A stretch of DNA of 64,000 nt, taken from Polaribacter gangjinensis (GTDB lineage Bacteria > Bacteroidota > Bacteroidia > Flavobacteriales > Flavobacteriaceae). Both the position numbers and the translations under genes were made by a program. The notes under the pieces are model-generated. The model had not been told where the DNA came from. It made no database searches and saw only the letters and a list, made by a program, of their open reading frames with translations. Of this stretch, positions 17,639 to 26,700 are shown one piece after another (position 1 is the stretch's first letter; each line of letters begins with the position of its first letter). Where the stretch lies: assembly GCF_038024125.1 (NCBI RefSeq), contig NZ_CP150662.1, positions 885,501 through 949,500 of the forward strand, given 5' to 3'.

Positions 17639-18745
17639 TTAATGGTTCATCAACCTTAAAATTTCTTTTTCAATTAATTGATTACCATCATTATACCCTA
17701 AAAAAGATTTGACAATTACTCCATTCTGATCAATCAGAAAACTATTTGGAATTGCTGAAATATTGTATTGTTTTGAAATTGGGTCATTGAATCCTTTTAA
17801 ATTTGAAATATTTACCCAAGTAATACCATCATTTAATGAAGCTTCTTTCCATTTCTCTTTGTCTTTGATTTTATCCAGAGAATAGCTAATGATGACCAAA
17901 TGATCTTTTCCATATTTTTTGTGAAGTTGTGAAAATTCCTTTTGATTTTGTTCATGACATGGAACACACCAAGAAGCCCAAAAATCTAAAAGCAGTATTT
18001 TCTCCTTAAAATCAAAAAGTGATATTTCTTTATCATTCAAGTCTTTAGCTGTAAAATTCTGGATTATATCTCCAACTTTTAATTTTTGAACCTTTTTCTG
18101 CTCAAAAAGAATTTTTCCTTTTTTGGATGATTGCAAATTTGTATCTAACAGATTGTAAAATGATTCTAAACTGTCTTTAGAAACATTTCCTGACAATTTT
18201 ATCATTTTAGAAAGTGAAAGTAAATTATTGGGGTTTTTGAAAATAAAATCTATTTGATCCTTTTCAATCTTTTTTACATAATTATCAAAAATTGAATCCT
18301 TTTCAGCATCAGTTTTAGCTTTTAAAGACTCCTTTTCGTAGTCAATACCATACTTTTCTAAAATAACATCAAATTGATATTGAATGTTATTTAACTCACC
18401 ACCTTTTACTCTAATAGATTGTAAATCATTCAAATTTCCACGAACAACAATATTCTCATTCTCAAACCATACAGGAAGGTACAAAACAGTTTGTTTTAAT
18501 GAATCATTGACGATTTTAAGCTGATAATGAATAGTATTTTTACTAAGAGGGATTTCAAATTTATGAAGATTTGAACCTTTTAAAGAATCTACTTTAAAAG
18601 TGTTATTCTCAAAATCGATACTATCGAGTTTGATAGAAAAGTTTTTATCAATTCCAACAACATCAATTGTTATTGATTTTGAATCATCCTTTTTTTTACA
18701 CGAAAAACCAAGAATGATAAATGCTAATAAGAATGTCTTTTTCAT
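17639..18745 (-). CDS. TlpA-like thioredoxin-fold lipoprotein (DUF4369 type)
   Basis: 368 residues with lipobox GFSC (Cys 16), a DUF4369-like N-terminal beta domain (FENNTFKVDSLKGSNLHKF), a helical middle with many Lys and Asp residues, and a C-terminal thioredoxin domain with Cys260-Val-Pro-Cys263 (FWASWCVPCHEQNQ) and cis-Pro region (SAIPNSFLIDQNG). The general plan matches its paralogues at 13338 and 18838 but the sequence is clearly more divergent, so it is an older duplicate. It is transcribed immediately upstream of the 16260 gene. Envelope-facing reductase function is inferred from the family. Confidence 0.9.
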   Translation of the reverse strand: MKKTFLLAFIILGFSCKKKDDSKSITIDVVGIDKNFSIKLDSIDFENNTFKVDSLKGSNLHKFEIPLSKNTIHYQLKIVNDSLKQTVLYLPVWFENENIVVRGNLNDLQSIRVKGGELNNIQYQFDVILEKYGIDYEKESLKAKTDAEKDSIFDNYVKKIEKDQIDFIFKNPNNLLSLSKMIKLSGNVSKDSLESFYNLLDTNLQSSKKGKILFEQKKVQKLKVGDIIQNFTAKDLNDKEISLFDFKEKILLLDFWASWCVPCHEQNQKEFSQLHKKYGKDHLVIISYSLDKIKDKEKWKEASLNDGITWVNISNLKGFNDPISKQYNISAIPNSFLIDQNGVIVKSFLGYNDGNQLIEKEILRLMNH

Positions 18746-18837
18746 TTTATTTTGTTAAAGTTTACAAAATTTATAATAATCATTTTTAGGTTTTACTTTT
18801 TTTAAAATCTTTTAGCATATTCTATTTTCAACACAAA

Positions 18838-19959
18838 TCATTTCATCAATTTCTCAATTTCTACCAATAAATCTTCTTCATTGGTAAATCTTTTAATTAC
18901 AACACCATTTGGATCTATTAAAAATCTAGTTGGCAATACTTTCACCCCGTATTTAATGGCAACAGGATTTATATTTGCTTTAATATTGTTTGAAATATTA
19001 TCCCAATTCATGTTTAATTCAGTACTTTTTTTAAGCCAAGATTCTGTATCATTGTCAGTTGAAAAACTAATAATCTTAAAATTATCAGATTGGTATTTTT
19101 TATATAAAATTGGCAAAGTTGTTTTTATTTCTGCAATACAAGGCATGCACCAAGAAGCCCAAAAATCTAATAAAACATAATTTCCCCTATAATCTTTTAA
19201 ACTGATTTCTTTTCCATTTACATTTTTAGCAATAATTTCTGGAGCTATTTCACCAACTTTCACGCCATCGTAGGTAAAATAATCATATAATGCTTTTCCT
19301 TTTGGTGTGTTTTTAAGTTTTTTGGATAATTTATTATAATAGATTTTCAAATCTTTTTTTGGAATTCCTTCTCTGTAATTGATCATTTCAGATAATGACA
19401 GATAATTATCTGCGTTAGATTCATCATTGAAAAATTGAAAAACCAATTTATAAATTGTATCAATTTGTTGTTGAAAGTCTTTCTCAGAAATAATTCCTTT
19501 TTTCATTAGCTGATATTTTTCACCTTTTTTATTTTCAGATGGTTTCATAAAAGTATTATATCGTTGATATAAAGGATTGATTTCATTTCCAGTTGCAAAA
19601 TATTTAGAACCATCTTCTCTAAATTTTAAAATAGTCTGCTTGTCAGTATTTATCAGTATTTCCCCTTTTTCCACCCAAAATTGGATATCAAACCAATCAT
19701 CATCTACAAAAACAGCTGCAAAAAATGGAAAATCTACTTTTCCTTTAAAACGAAATTTACCATTTTTAATGATAGTAGAATCAATCACTTTGTTTTCTTC
19801 ATAGTTAACTAATGTAACTTTTGAGTTTTCTTTAACTCCTTTAATTGTTGCATTTATTTCATAAAAATTGGATTCATTCGTTTTATCAGTTTTGGTACAA
19901 TTGATAAAAACTAAGAATATTATTGAAAAAATCAGGAAATTTATTTTTTTATATGTCAT
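18838..19959 (-). CDS. TlpA-like thioredoxin-fold lipoprotein with DUF4369 domain (paralogue B)
   Basis: 373 residues with lipoprotein signal (FINC, Cys 21), DUF4369 domain (ATIKGVKENSKVTLVNYEEN), and a thioredoxin domain with Cys271-Met-Pro-Cys274. It is the close partner of the 13338 product: long stretches are identical, including NYREGIPKKDLKIYYNKLSK and EEDLLVEIEKLMK at the C-terminus. The DNA of the two 3-prime ends is also nearly the same. The region before the active site differs more (residues 110-170). This points to duplication with three genes now in between, perhaps kept similar by gene conversion. Confidence 0.9.
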   Translation of the reverse strand: MTYKKINFLIFSIIFLVFINCTKTDKTNESNFYEINATIKGVKENSKVTLVNYEENKVIDSTIIKNGKFRFKGKVDFPFFAAVFVDDDWFDIQFWVEKGEILINTDKQTILKFREDGSKYFATGNEINPLYQRYNTFMKPSENKKGEKYQLMKKGIISEKDFQQQIDTIYKLVFQFFNDESNADNYLSLSEMINYREGIPKKDLKIYYNKLSKKLKNTPKGKALYDYFTYDGVKVGEIAPEIIAKNVNGKEISLKDYRGNYVLLDFWASWCMPCIAEIKTTLPILYKKYQSDNFKIISFSTDNDTESWLKKSTELNMNWDNISNNIKANINPVAIKYGVKVLPTRFLIDPNGVVIKRFTNEEDLLVEIEKLMK

Positions 19960-19985
19960 AATTAATGAGGATTATAATGTATTAA

Positions 19986-21428
19986 TCAGTTCAAATTTTC
20001 TAAAATAATTTTTTTAAGTATTTCGTCACTTGGAATAGGAGCATTATCAGAAATTAAAATGCCATTTTTATCAAAAAGCATATATCTAGGAATGGTTTCT
20101 ATTTTATATTTTTTGACTATTTCAGACTCTTTATGATTAAGCAACAAAAAACTATTTTCTAATAATTTTTCTTGTTTAACAGCCTTTTTCCAAGAAGATA
20201 TTTTTTCATCAATTGATATGGAAATAATCGAAAAATTAGAATTCTCTAATTCTTTTTTAATTAGTCTTAAATTGGGCATTTGATTTCTACATGGCGCACA
20301 CCAACTAGCCCAAAAATCAATTAAAAGTAAATTTCCTTTATTTGATTTTATAATCTCATCAAAACTTGTTAGGACCTGATTAGTTTCATCAAATTGAAGT
20401 AATTCAACATTTAAAGATTTTAAATTTCTTTTTGAAGTAATTTCTTCATTTTCTTTAGCGATAATATTTTTGTACTTTTTATTTAAAACAAATTGATTTG
20501 ATTTTATTAAAGATTCTAATAAATAATCTAAATTTTTTCTTTCATAAAGATATATTGATGATAGTAATTTGTCGTTAACTAAATATTCTAATTTATTGTC
20601 AAATTTAAAAGGTCTATTTTCTAATAAAAATTGCAAAACTTTAGCATCTTTTACATATAAACCTTCATTAAAAAAATGCTTATATCTTACTGAATTAATC
20701 AAATAAGTAATGTAATTACTGTTTGAAGAGAGTTTTTTAGTGTCTATAATTTTTTTTAAATTTATTTCTAAATACTTTGTTTTTGTTTTAAGAGCTTCTT
20801 CTAATAAAAAGTTTTCTTTGTAATATTCCAATTCAAAAATTTCATTTTCATAAAAGTCTTTTGAGATTAATTTCTTAGATAACAAACTATCTGCTGTGTT
20901 TTTTGTGTTTTTTTCAACTTCTGCAATAGTAAACTTATGTAGTTTTTTGTCAAATATTGAATTCATCAAATGAATTTTATAACTATTTCTTGTTGGAGTT
21001 TTTGAAATAACATAGAAATCGAAATTTAATTCATATTCATTTCTATTTTTAATAAAAAAGAATGGGAATTTTTGGATTCTTTTATTTTGCTTAAAATCTT
21101 TCATTGAAATTAAAACGGAGTCCCCTTTTTTGAATTGAGCTTTAGCTACATAAAATTTATTTCCAATAACAATATCAAGAATACTATCAGTAGGAATGAC
21201 TATTTCATTTGATTTTTCCTGATTCCCTAAAGAAATTAAATCAGGCTTTACTTGATCTTTTTCACTAATTACATTTATCGATATCGGACTTGATGAGTTA
21301 TTTAGTGATAAATAAACCTCATCTTTAGGTTTTTCGATTTTAACTTTTTCAATTGATTTATGATTTTCATTTCCCTTATTACAGCTTAAAATAAATACTA
21401 AAAAAACAACTACAATTCTTATTTTCAT
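19986..21428 (-). CDS. TlpA-like thioredoxin-fold lipoprotein, first gene of the cluster
   Basis: From the ATG at 21428 the product has 480 residues and a compact lipoprotein signal MKIRIVVVFLVFILSC with Cys 16. An in-frame start ten codons upstream (21458) would bury this signal, so it is rejected. The middle (about 60-340) is a charged helical domain of no known family. The C-terminus is a TlpA-type thioredoxin domain with Cys377-Ala-Pro-Cys380 (FWASWCAPCRNQMPN). It faces a roughly 500-base AT-rich spacer and, beyond it, the divergent AraC-type regulator, which is the natural candidate to control the whole block. Confidence 0.87.
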   Translation of the reverse strand: MKIRIVVVFLVFILSCNKGNENHKSIEKVKIEKPKDEVYLSLNNSSSPISINVISEKDQVKPDLISLGNQEKSNEIVIPTDSILDIVIGNKFYVAKAQFKKGDSVLISMKDFKQNKRIQKFPFFFIKNRNEYELNFDFYVISKTPTRNSYKIHLMNSIFDKKLHKFTIAEVEKNTKNTADSLLSKKLISKDFYENEIFELEYYKENFLLEEALKTKTKYLEINLKKIIDTKKLSSNSNYITYLINSVRYKHFFNEGLYVKDAKVLQFLLENRPFKFDNKLEYLVNDKLLSSIYLYERKNLDYLLESLIKSNQFVLNKKYKNIIAKENEEITSKRNLKSLNVELLQFDETNQVLTSFDEIIKSNKGNLLLIDFWASWCAPCRNQMPNLRLIKKELENSNFSIISISIDEKISSWKKAVKQEKLLENSFLLLNHKESEIVKKYKIETIPRYMLFDKNGILISDNAPIPSDEILKKIILENLN

Positions 21429-21934
21429 TATTTTTAAATTTTTAAATATTAACTCCAAATTTTGACTCTTCCTAAAATTTGACTACAGGTTAAAATTGGA
21501 TTAAGCTTATAATTTATATACGTATTTGATGATTTAAGATCTGAAAATAAGTGTAATCTTATTTCTTTTTAATAATTCATTTATAATTTCTGATAATAGA
21601 TTTTTTACCATTAAATAATAATTATTTACTCAATAATACGTCATAACAGATTGTATAAAAAACTTTATATATCAAGATTTATAAATAACGACATGTCATT
21701 TATGAATTTTATAGCAATAACTAAAATTTAAATTACTGATAAATAAATGGTTAGATTTATATTTATGTGGATGTTATCCAAAAAATGGCTAAAACCTCTA
21801 ATTGTCAACATTAGCATATAAATTAAAGTAAATGACAATATTTTTTTTAGTTTTGAGTAAATTTAATTCTTAAGGGTACTATTTTTTAAAATAAGCGACC
21901 TCTAATTTTTTCAAGGAATTGAAATAAATCCTTG
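21429..21934. other. AT-rich divergent intergenic region between the TlpA cluster and its putative regulator
   Basis: About 500 bases without a convincing gene on either strand; the longest ATG-initiated frame I found by eye on the plus strand (MWMLSKKWLKPLIVN..., near 21770-21830) is short and has no support. The region must hold the promoters of the minus-strand cluster and of the plus-strand regulator. Only one exact TAnnTTTG box (21848-21855, plus strand) and one strong inverted repeat (21911-21935) stand out. No consensus promoter is visible for the minus-strand cluster, which would fit activator-dependent expression. Confidence 0.6.
21848..21855 (+). promoter_or_regulatory. Possible promoter of the AraC-type regulator (-7 box TAGTTTTG)
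   Basis: An exact TAnnTTTG match 80 bases before the regulator start, with no -33 TTG at normal spacing. It implies a leader of about 70 bases containing the inverted repeat at 21911-21935. Confidence 0.35.
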
Positions 21935-21935
21935 A
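21911..21935. repeat. Perfect 7-bp inverted repeat at the start of the regulator gene
   Basis: TCAAGGA (21911-21917) and TCCTTGA (21929-21935) are perfect inverted copies separated by 11 bases; the right arm ends on the A of the first ATG. It could be an operator half-site pair or an mRNA hairpin hiding the start codon. Confidence 0.6.
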
Positions 21936-23653
21936 TGATTAAGAAATCAAAACTAAATACATTAGAAATGGCAAATTGTAAAAAAATATACTTTTTTATA
22001 GTAATTTATTTTTTCATTTCTAGCCATGTTCCATTTTTGGGTCAAACTCAAAATGATACCCTTAAAAATAAATCATTAGAGGAACTATTCAATCTTTACA
22101 GCAACTCTTCTTTAAAAAATGAGCAAATAAAATACATAAACGCTTTTGTATATGTTGCCAAAAAAAAGAATATCAAAAAAAGAGTTTTATCAGGGTATCA
22201 AATACTTTCATCATTAAATGATGATGAAAAAAAATTACTTTATTTGGATAGTGTTATCAATTTATCTAAAAATGCTCCACTAAAAAACTATCCAACTGTT
22301 GCTTACAATACCAAAGCTATTTATTATCACGAAAAAGGGGATTATAAGAATGCATTAGAAAATTACCTACAATCAAACAAATTCGCAGAATTAGAAAAAA
22401 ACGACCAACTAATTTTTTTAAATACCTACAGTATTGGAACTATTAAAAGAAAAATTGGCGAATTTGACGAAGCATTACTTCTTTATAGATTTTGTTTGTC
22501 ATATTCAAAGAAAGATTTATCAAAAAATAGTTATACATACTTACTTACATTATTGGCGATGTCTAATGTTTTTTATGAACTGAAAGAAGTAGATTCTGCA
22601 AAATACTATAACAGACTTGGTGTAAAAGAATCTTTAAAGCAACAAGATATCGAAAAATACCATCACTTTGCTGCGAATCAAGGTATCATTCATTTTATTG
22701 AGAAAAGGTATGAAACTGCTTTAGACAGTCTTTTAAAACACACAACTTATTTTGAGAAAAATAAGGATACTATGAATTTGGCTTACATCTATTTTTATTT
22801 GGGCAAATTATATGATTCAAAAGCAAATAAAAAGGAAGCTGTAAAATATCACAAAAAAATTGATTCACTTTTTAATCCAAATTCAAAATACACTAAAGAA
22901 TTCAGGGAATCCTATGAATATTTAATAAGCTATTATAAAGAAGAAAACAATTTAAAAAAACAGTTATTTTATATAGATAAACTGATGTATTTTGATAGTA
23001 TTTTAAATGCTACAGAAAGCTATCTAAGTAATAAAATGTTTAAAGAATATGACATTCCCAAATTAAAAAAGGAAAAAGCATTGATTCAAAGTGAAATGGA
23101 AAACAGCAAAGTAAGGTTGAAATCCATTATTACTTTATTTACATGTATTGTTTTAGGATTACTTTTTTTATTGTATCATCAATTCAACAAAAGAAAAAAA
23201 TACAAAAAAAGATTTCTCCAAATACTAAATAATAATGATCAGAATGATTGCGATACAAAAGGAAATTTAGACAAAAACAAAATAGATGTTCCAGAAAATA
23301 TCGTCAACGACATTCTAGCAAAACTTGATGAATTTGAGAAAAGTAAAAAATTTACATCCAATAAAATTACATTAAATTCTTTGGCAAAAAAACTAGATAC
23401 CAATACAAATTACCTTTCTAAGGTGATCAATCATTATAAAAATACCTCTTTCTCAAACTATATAAATAATTTAAAGATAGAATACATAATATCAGAAATT
23501 AAAGTGAATCCTTTACTGAGAAAATTCACACTACATGCATTAGCCAAGGAAGCTGGATTTAATAATACAGAATCATTTTCCAAAGCCTTTTTTAAGTTGA
23601 AAGGCATAAAACCATCTTACTTTATGAAAGAGTTAGAGAAAAGAAATCAATAA
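21935..23653 (+). CDS. Membrane-anchored TPR-AraC transcriptional regulator
   Basis: From ATG 21935 the product has 572 residues; ATG 21968 gives a cleaner signal or anchor sequence (MANCKKIYFFIVIYFFISSH) and is a serious alternative. Residues about 60-370 are TPR-like helical repeats (YHEKGDYKNALENYLQ, GEFDEALLLYRFC). A transmembrane helix follows near 395-415 (TLFTCIVLGLLFLLYHQF). The C-terminal 110 residues are an AraC/HTH_18 domain (LAKKLDTNTNYLSKVINHY, then LAKEAGFNNTESFSKAFFK). The layout places the TPRs in the periplasm and the DNA-binding domain in the cytoplasm, as in other Bacteroidota one-piece sensors. It diverges from the TlpA cluster, its likely target. Confidence 0.88.
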   Translation: MIKKSKLNTLEMANCKKIYFFIVIYFFISSHVPFLGQTQNDTLKNKSLEELFNLYSNSSLKNEQIKYINAFVYVAKKKNIKKRVLSGYQILSSLNDDEKKLLYLDSVINLSKNAPLKNYPTVAYNTKAIYYHEKGDYKNALENYLQSNKFAELEKNDQLIFLNTYSIGTIKRKIGEFDEALLLYRFCLSYSKKDLSKNSYTYLLTLLAMSNVFYELKEVDSAKYYNRLGVKESLKQQDIEKYHHFAANQGIIHFIEKRYETALDSLLKHTTYFEKNKDTMNLAYIYFYLGKLYDSKANKKEAVKYHKKIDSLFNPNSKYTKEFRESYEYLISYYKEENNLKKQLFYIDKLMYFDSILNATESYLSNKMFKEYDIPKLKKEKALIQSEMENSKVRLKSIITLFTCIVLGLLFLLYHQFNKRKKYKKRFLQILNNNDQNDCDTKGNLDKNKIDVPENIVNDILAKLDEFEKSKKFTSNKITLNSLAKKLDTNTNYLSKVINHYKNTSFSNYINNLKIEYIISEIKVNPLLRKFTLHALAKEAGFNNTESFSKAFFKLKGIKPSYFMKELEKRNQ

Positions 23654-23693
23654 ATGTAACAATTCTTTTAGTATGGATAAATTGTTGTCAATA

Positions 23694-23736
23694 AAAAAAC
23701 CTCTCATTTCAATAGGTTGAAACTGTGAGGTTTTTT
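23694..23736. terminator. Bidirectional terminator
   Basis: AAAAAACCTCTCA (23694-23706) pairs with TGTGAGGTTTTTT (23724-23736) with one mismatch. A-run and T-run flanks serve both strands, between the convergent regulator and ABC/M1 genes. Confidence 0.8.
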
Positions 23737-23753
23737 CAATAAATCTTTAAAAT

Positions 23754-26700
23754 CTAAATCTTAATTCGATTATCATCAGATTGTGTATCAATCAATTTAT
23801 TGTATGGATCAACACCAACTTCCGATGGTTTTTTATCAACAATAATGGTTATTTTATTGAAAATTTTAGTGATTTTATGTTTCTGCAAATAGAGTTCTTT
23901 GGTTTTCTTTTTTCCATTTACGGTTTCTTCTGTAAAAATTCCGATGTCAATATAATCTTTCAATGGCACAGACAAAACTGGTTTTTTCATCTTGTCATTT
24001 TTATAGCTTAAGGTATCTCCAACATTTTCACCATAATAGATTTTTCCTTGATTGTCATTGCGATATTTTGAAACTTCAAACTCAATATCTACTTGATATT
24101 TTCCGTTTTTCAACTTTGTTGATTTCGCTTTTACTACTCTATTTCTGTACAAAGTGATGGTTTCAAACATGTCGTGAATTAGGTATTGCAAAGAATCTGG
24201 AGTTACTTCTTTGATGTGATTTACCATATCAATAGAAGTTGTATAAGGTGGATTTTGAAATTGTACTTTTTCAACATATTTTTTCAAAGCTCCATTTAGC
24301 TTTTTTTCTCCAATATAATCGCTCATGGCATACAAAACCATAGATCCTTTTTGATAATGAATATAACCTTGACCATCATTATACATCAATGGATTTTCGC
24401 GTTTTCTTTCAAAAGTTCTTTGCGATAAATAATCATCCAACGCTTTCTTTAAAAAAGTGCGCATTTTTTCTTTTCCTTGTTGATGTTCCAATACTTTTAA
24501 AGAAACGTATTCTGACAAACTTTCAGATAACATGGTTGCTCCCAAAACATCTGCTCCAATTACTTGATGTGCCCACCATTGATGCGCCACTTCATGCACT
24601 GTTACTGCAAAAGGATAATCAACTCCATCATTATTTTCATCATCAACATCTGCAATAAATCCGATACTTTCTGAAAACGGAATCGTATTTGGAAACGATT
24701 GTGCAAAGGTTCCTCCTGTTCTTGGAAACTCAATAATTCTAACTTGTTTATGTTGATATGGACTGAAGTTTTTAGCATTATAATCTAAAGAAGCTTTCAT
24801 TCCTTTCATCATTCTGTCTAAATTAAACGTGTGTGGTTTGTGGTAATAAATTTCTAAACTAATGCCTTTATACAGTTCTTTTTTTACTTCATATCTCGCA
24901 GAATTGAATGCATAAAAGTTTAAGATTTTTGCATCCATTTTGTAATGAAAAAATCTTCTGTCACCTTCCATCCATTCTTTTTGCAAATAACCTGGAGCAA
25001 TTGCAATTTGGTCTTTGGATGTTGAAACGGTTGCTTCAAAATCAATCCAATCTGCATCTTTTGAAATGTAAGTATTACCTAAAGCAGTTGAATCTGAAGG
25101 ATGAGGGCGCAAATCATTTTTAGGCAACCCATATTTTTTTCGAGTTTGATCGTCTGTCAATTCGCCATTTGAAGAATATCCTAAAGAAGGAAACATTGAA
25201 AAATTATTGATGAATGTTCCATTATTTATCACAGGAGAATTTTGCCTGTATGTAGTATTCTTTTTACTATCTACAGTAACAATTAACTGCAAACTATCTC
25301 CTGGCATGATTTTATTTTTGAAGTAATAAATATCAAAATTATGAATGGTATCCTCTAAAACCAAAGTATTTGCCTTGTCAAAAACAAAAGTACTTTTCAA
25401 AGAATTGTGATTTAAAAAGATGCTATCAATTGGCTGATCAGTTTTGTTAACCATTTTAAAAATGGCAGTCGCATCAAAAAATCGCTCTTTTGGATACATG
25501 TTTACTTTAGCTTTTACACCTACAATTCTGGGTTGCGCATAGTTTTCGAACTTTTTATATTTTTTCTCCCACTCTACACTTCTAAGTTCAAATTCTTTGG
25601 AAGAAGTTCTTTTTGATTTAGTGCCTGTTTCTTGATAAATAGAAAATCCTAAACCTAAAAAAGCAGCAAAGAAAATTACAAAACATACCACATAAACACC
25701 TTTAAATCTTGAAGTTGCAATTTGAATTCGCTCTTTGAAAGAATTCGGAATTCCTCTAACCCAAAACATTGCTGAGAGAATTAATAAGGTAAATCCACAC
25801 AAAGTCCAATACAATTTATACACTAAATAGGGTGTTAAAAATCCGTACGAATTCATATCAGAATAACTAAATCCTGGACCTTCATTGTATTTAAAAATTT
25901 CTTGTTCAATACCTGCCAATGACAAAAATGGAATTCCGATAGAAAGTACCAACAATAAAAACAAGCCTAAATAGGGGTTTCCAATCAATGTTTGAATGAA
26001 AATCGCCAACATTGCCCAAATAAAATAATTCAGAAATTCTAGTAAAAATAACTCTACAATATAATGACCAATTTCAAAATTATAATAGCCTTTATAGATT
26101 TGGAATAACATTCCTGAAACCATAATTAAAGCTAACAAAACGAATTGCATTTTTACCAAAGCAAGCACTTTTGAAAACAACAAAGTCCAATTTGGAATTG
26201 GAGTTGAATCGACCAAATGATTCAAATTGGAGAGTTTTGCTCTGTGCACCAACATTCCTGCGTATAAAAAAGTACAGATTATGATTGACAATGAGAAAAC
26301 GTTTCCGATATTCAACATTTTCCAAGTAACTGGCAGTGTGGGAGTTCCAAAAATATCTCCAATTTCTGATAAGCCAACAATCATCAACACCAAACCAACC
26401 AAAACAATCGAAATAAATGGCCAACTTTTGATGATGTATTTAAAATCGATATTGGATAATTTCCAAAGTGTTTTTAGGTTTTGGAAAAATGAAAAATCAT
26501 AAGAAACTTTGGGTAAAGAAATGGATGTAATTCCACTGAAATTGGTTTTGATAACCCTTTCTCCTTTCGATTTTTTAAACGAAAATGACATCGCATTTTG
26601 ACTGAATGTAAAAAAACGAAAAACCAATCCAAAGACCAAACTAGCAATTGCCAACCACAACAAACGATTGTAAATTATCATTTCTTCAATGGGTATTTGC

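Noticed and set aside
26092-26424. 110-residue frame within the ABC/M1 fusion
   Set aside because: Same-strand alternative frame; aromatic-rich text without conserved features.
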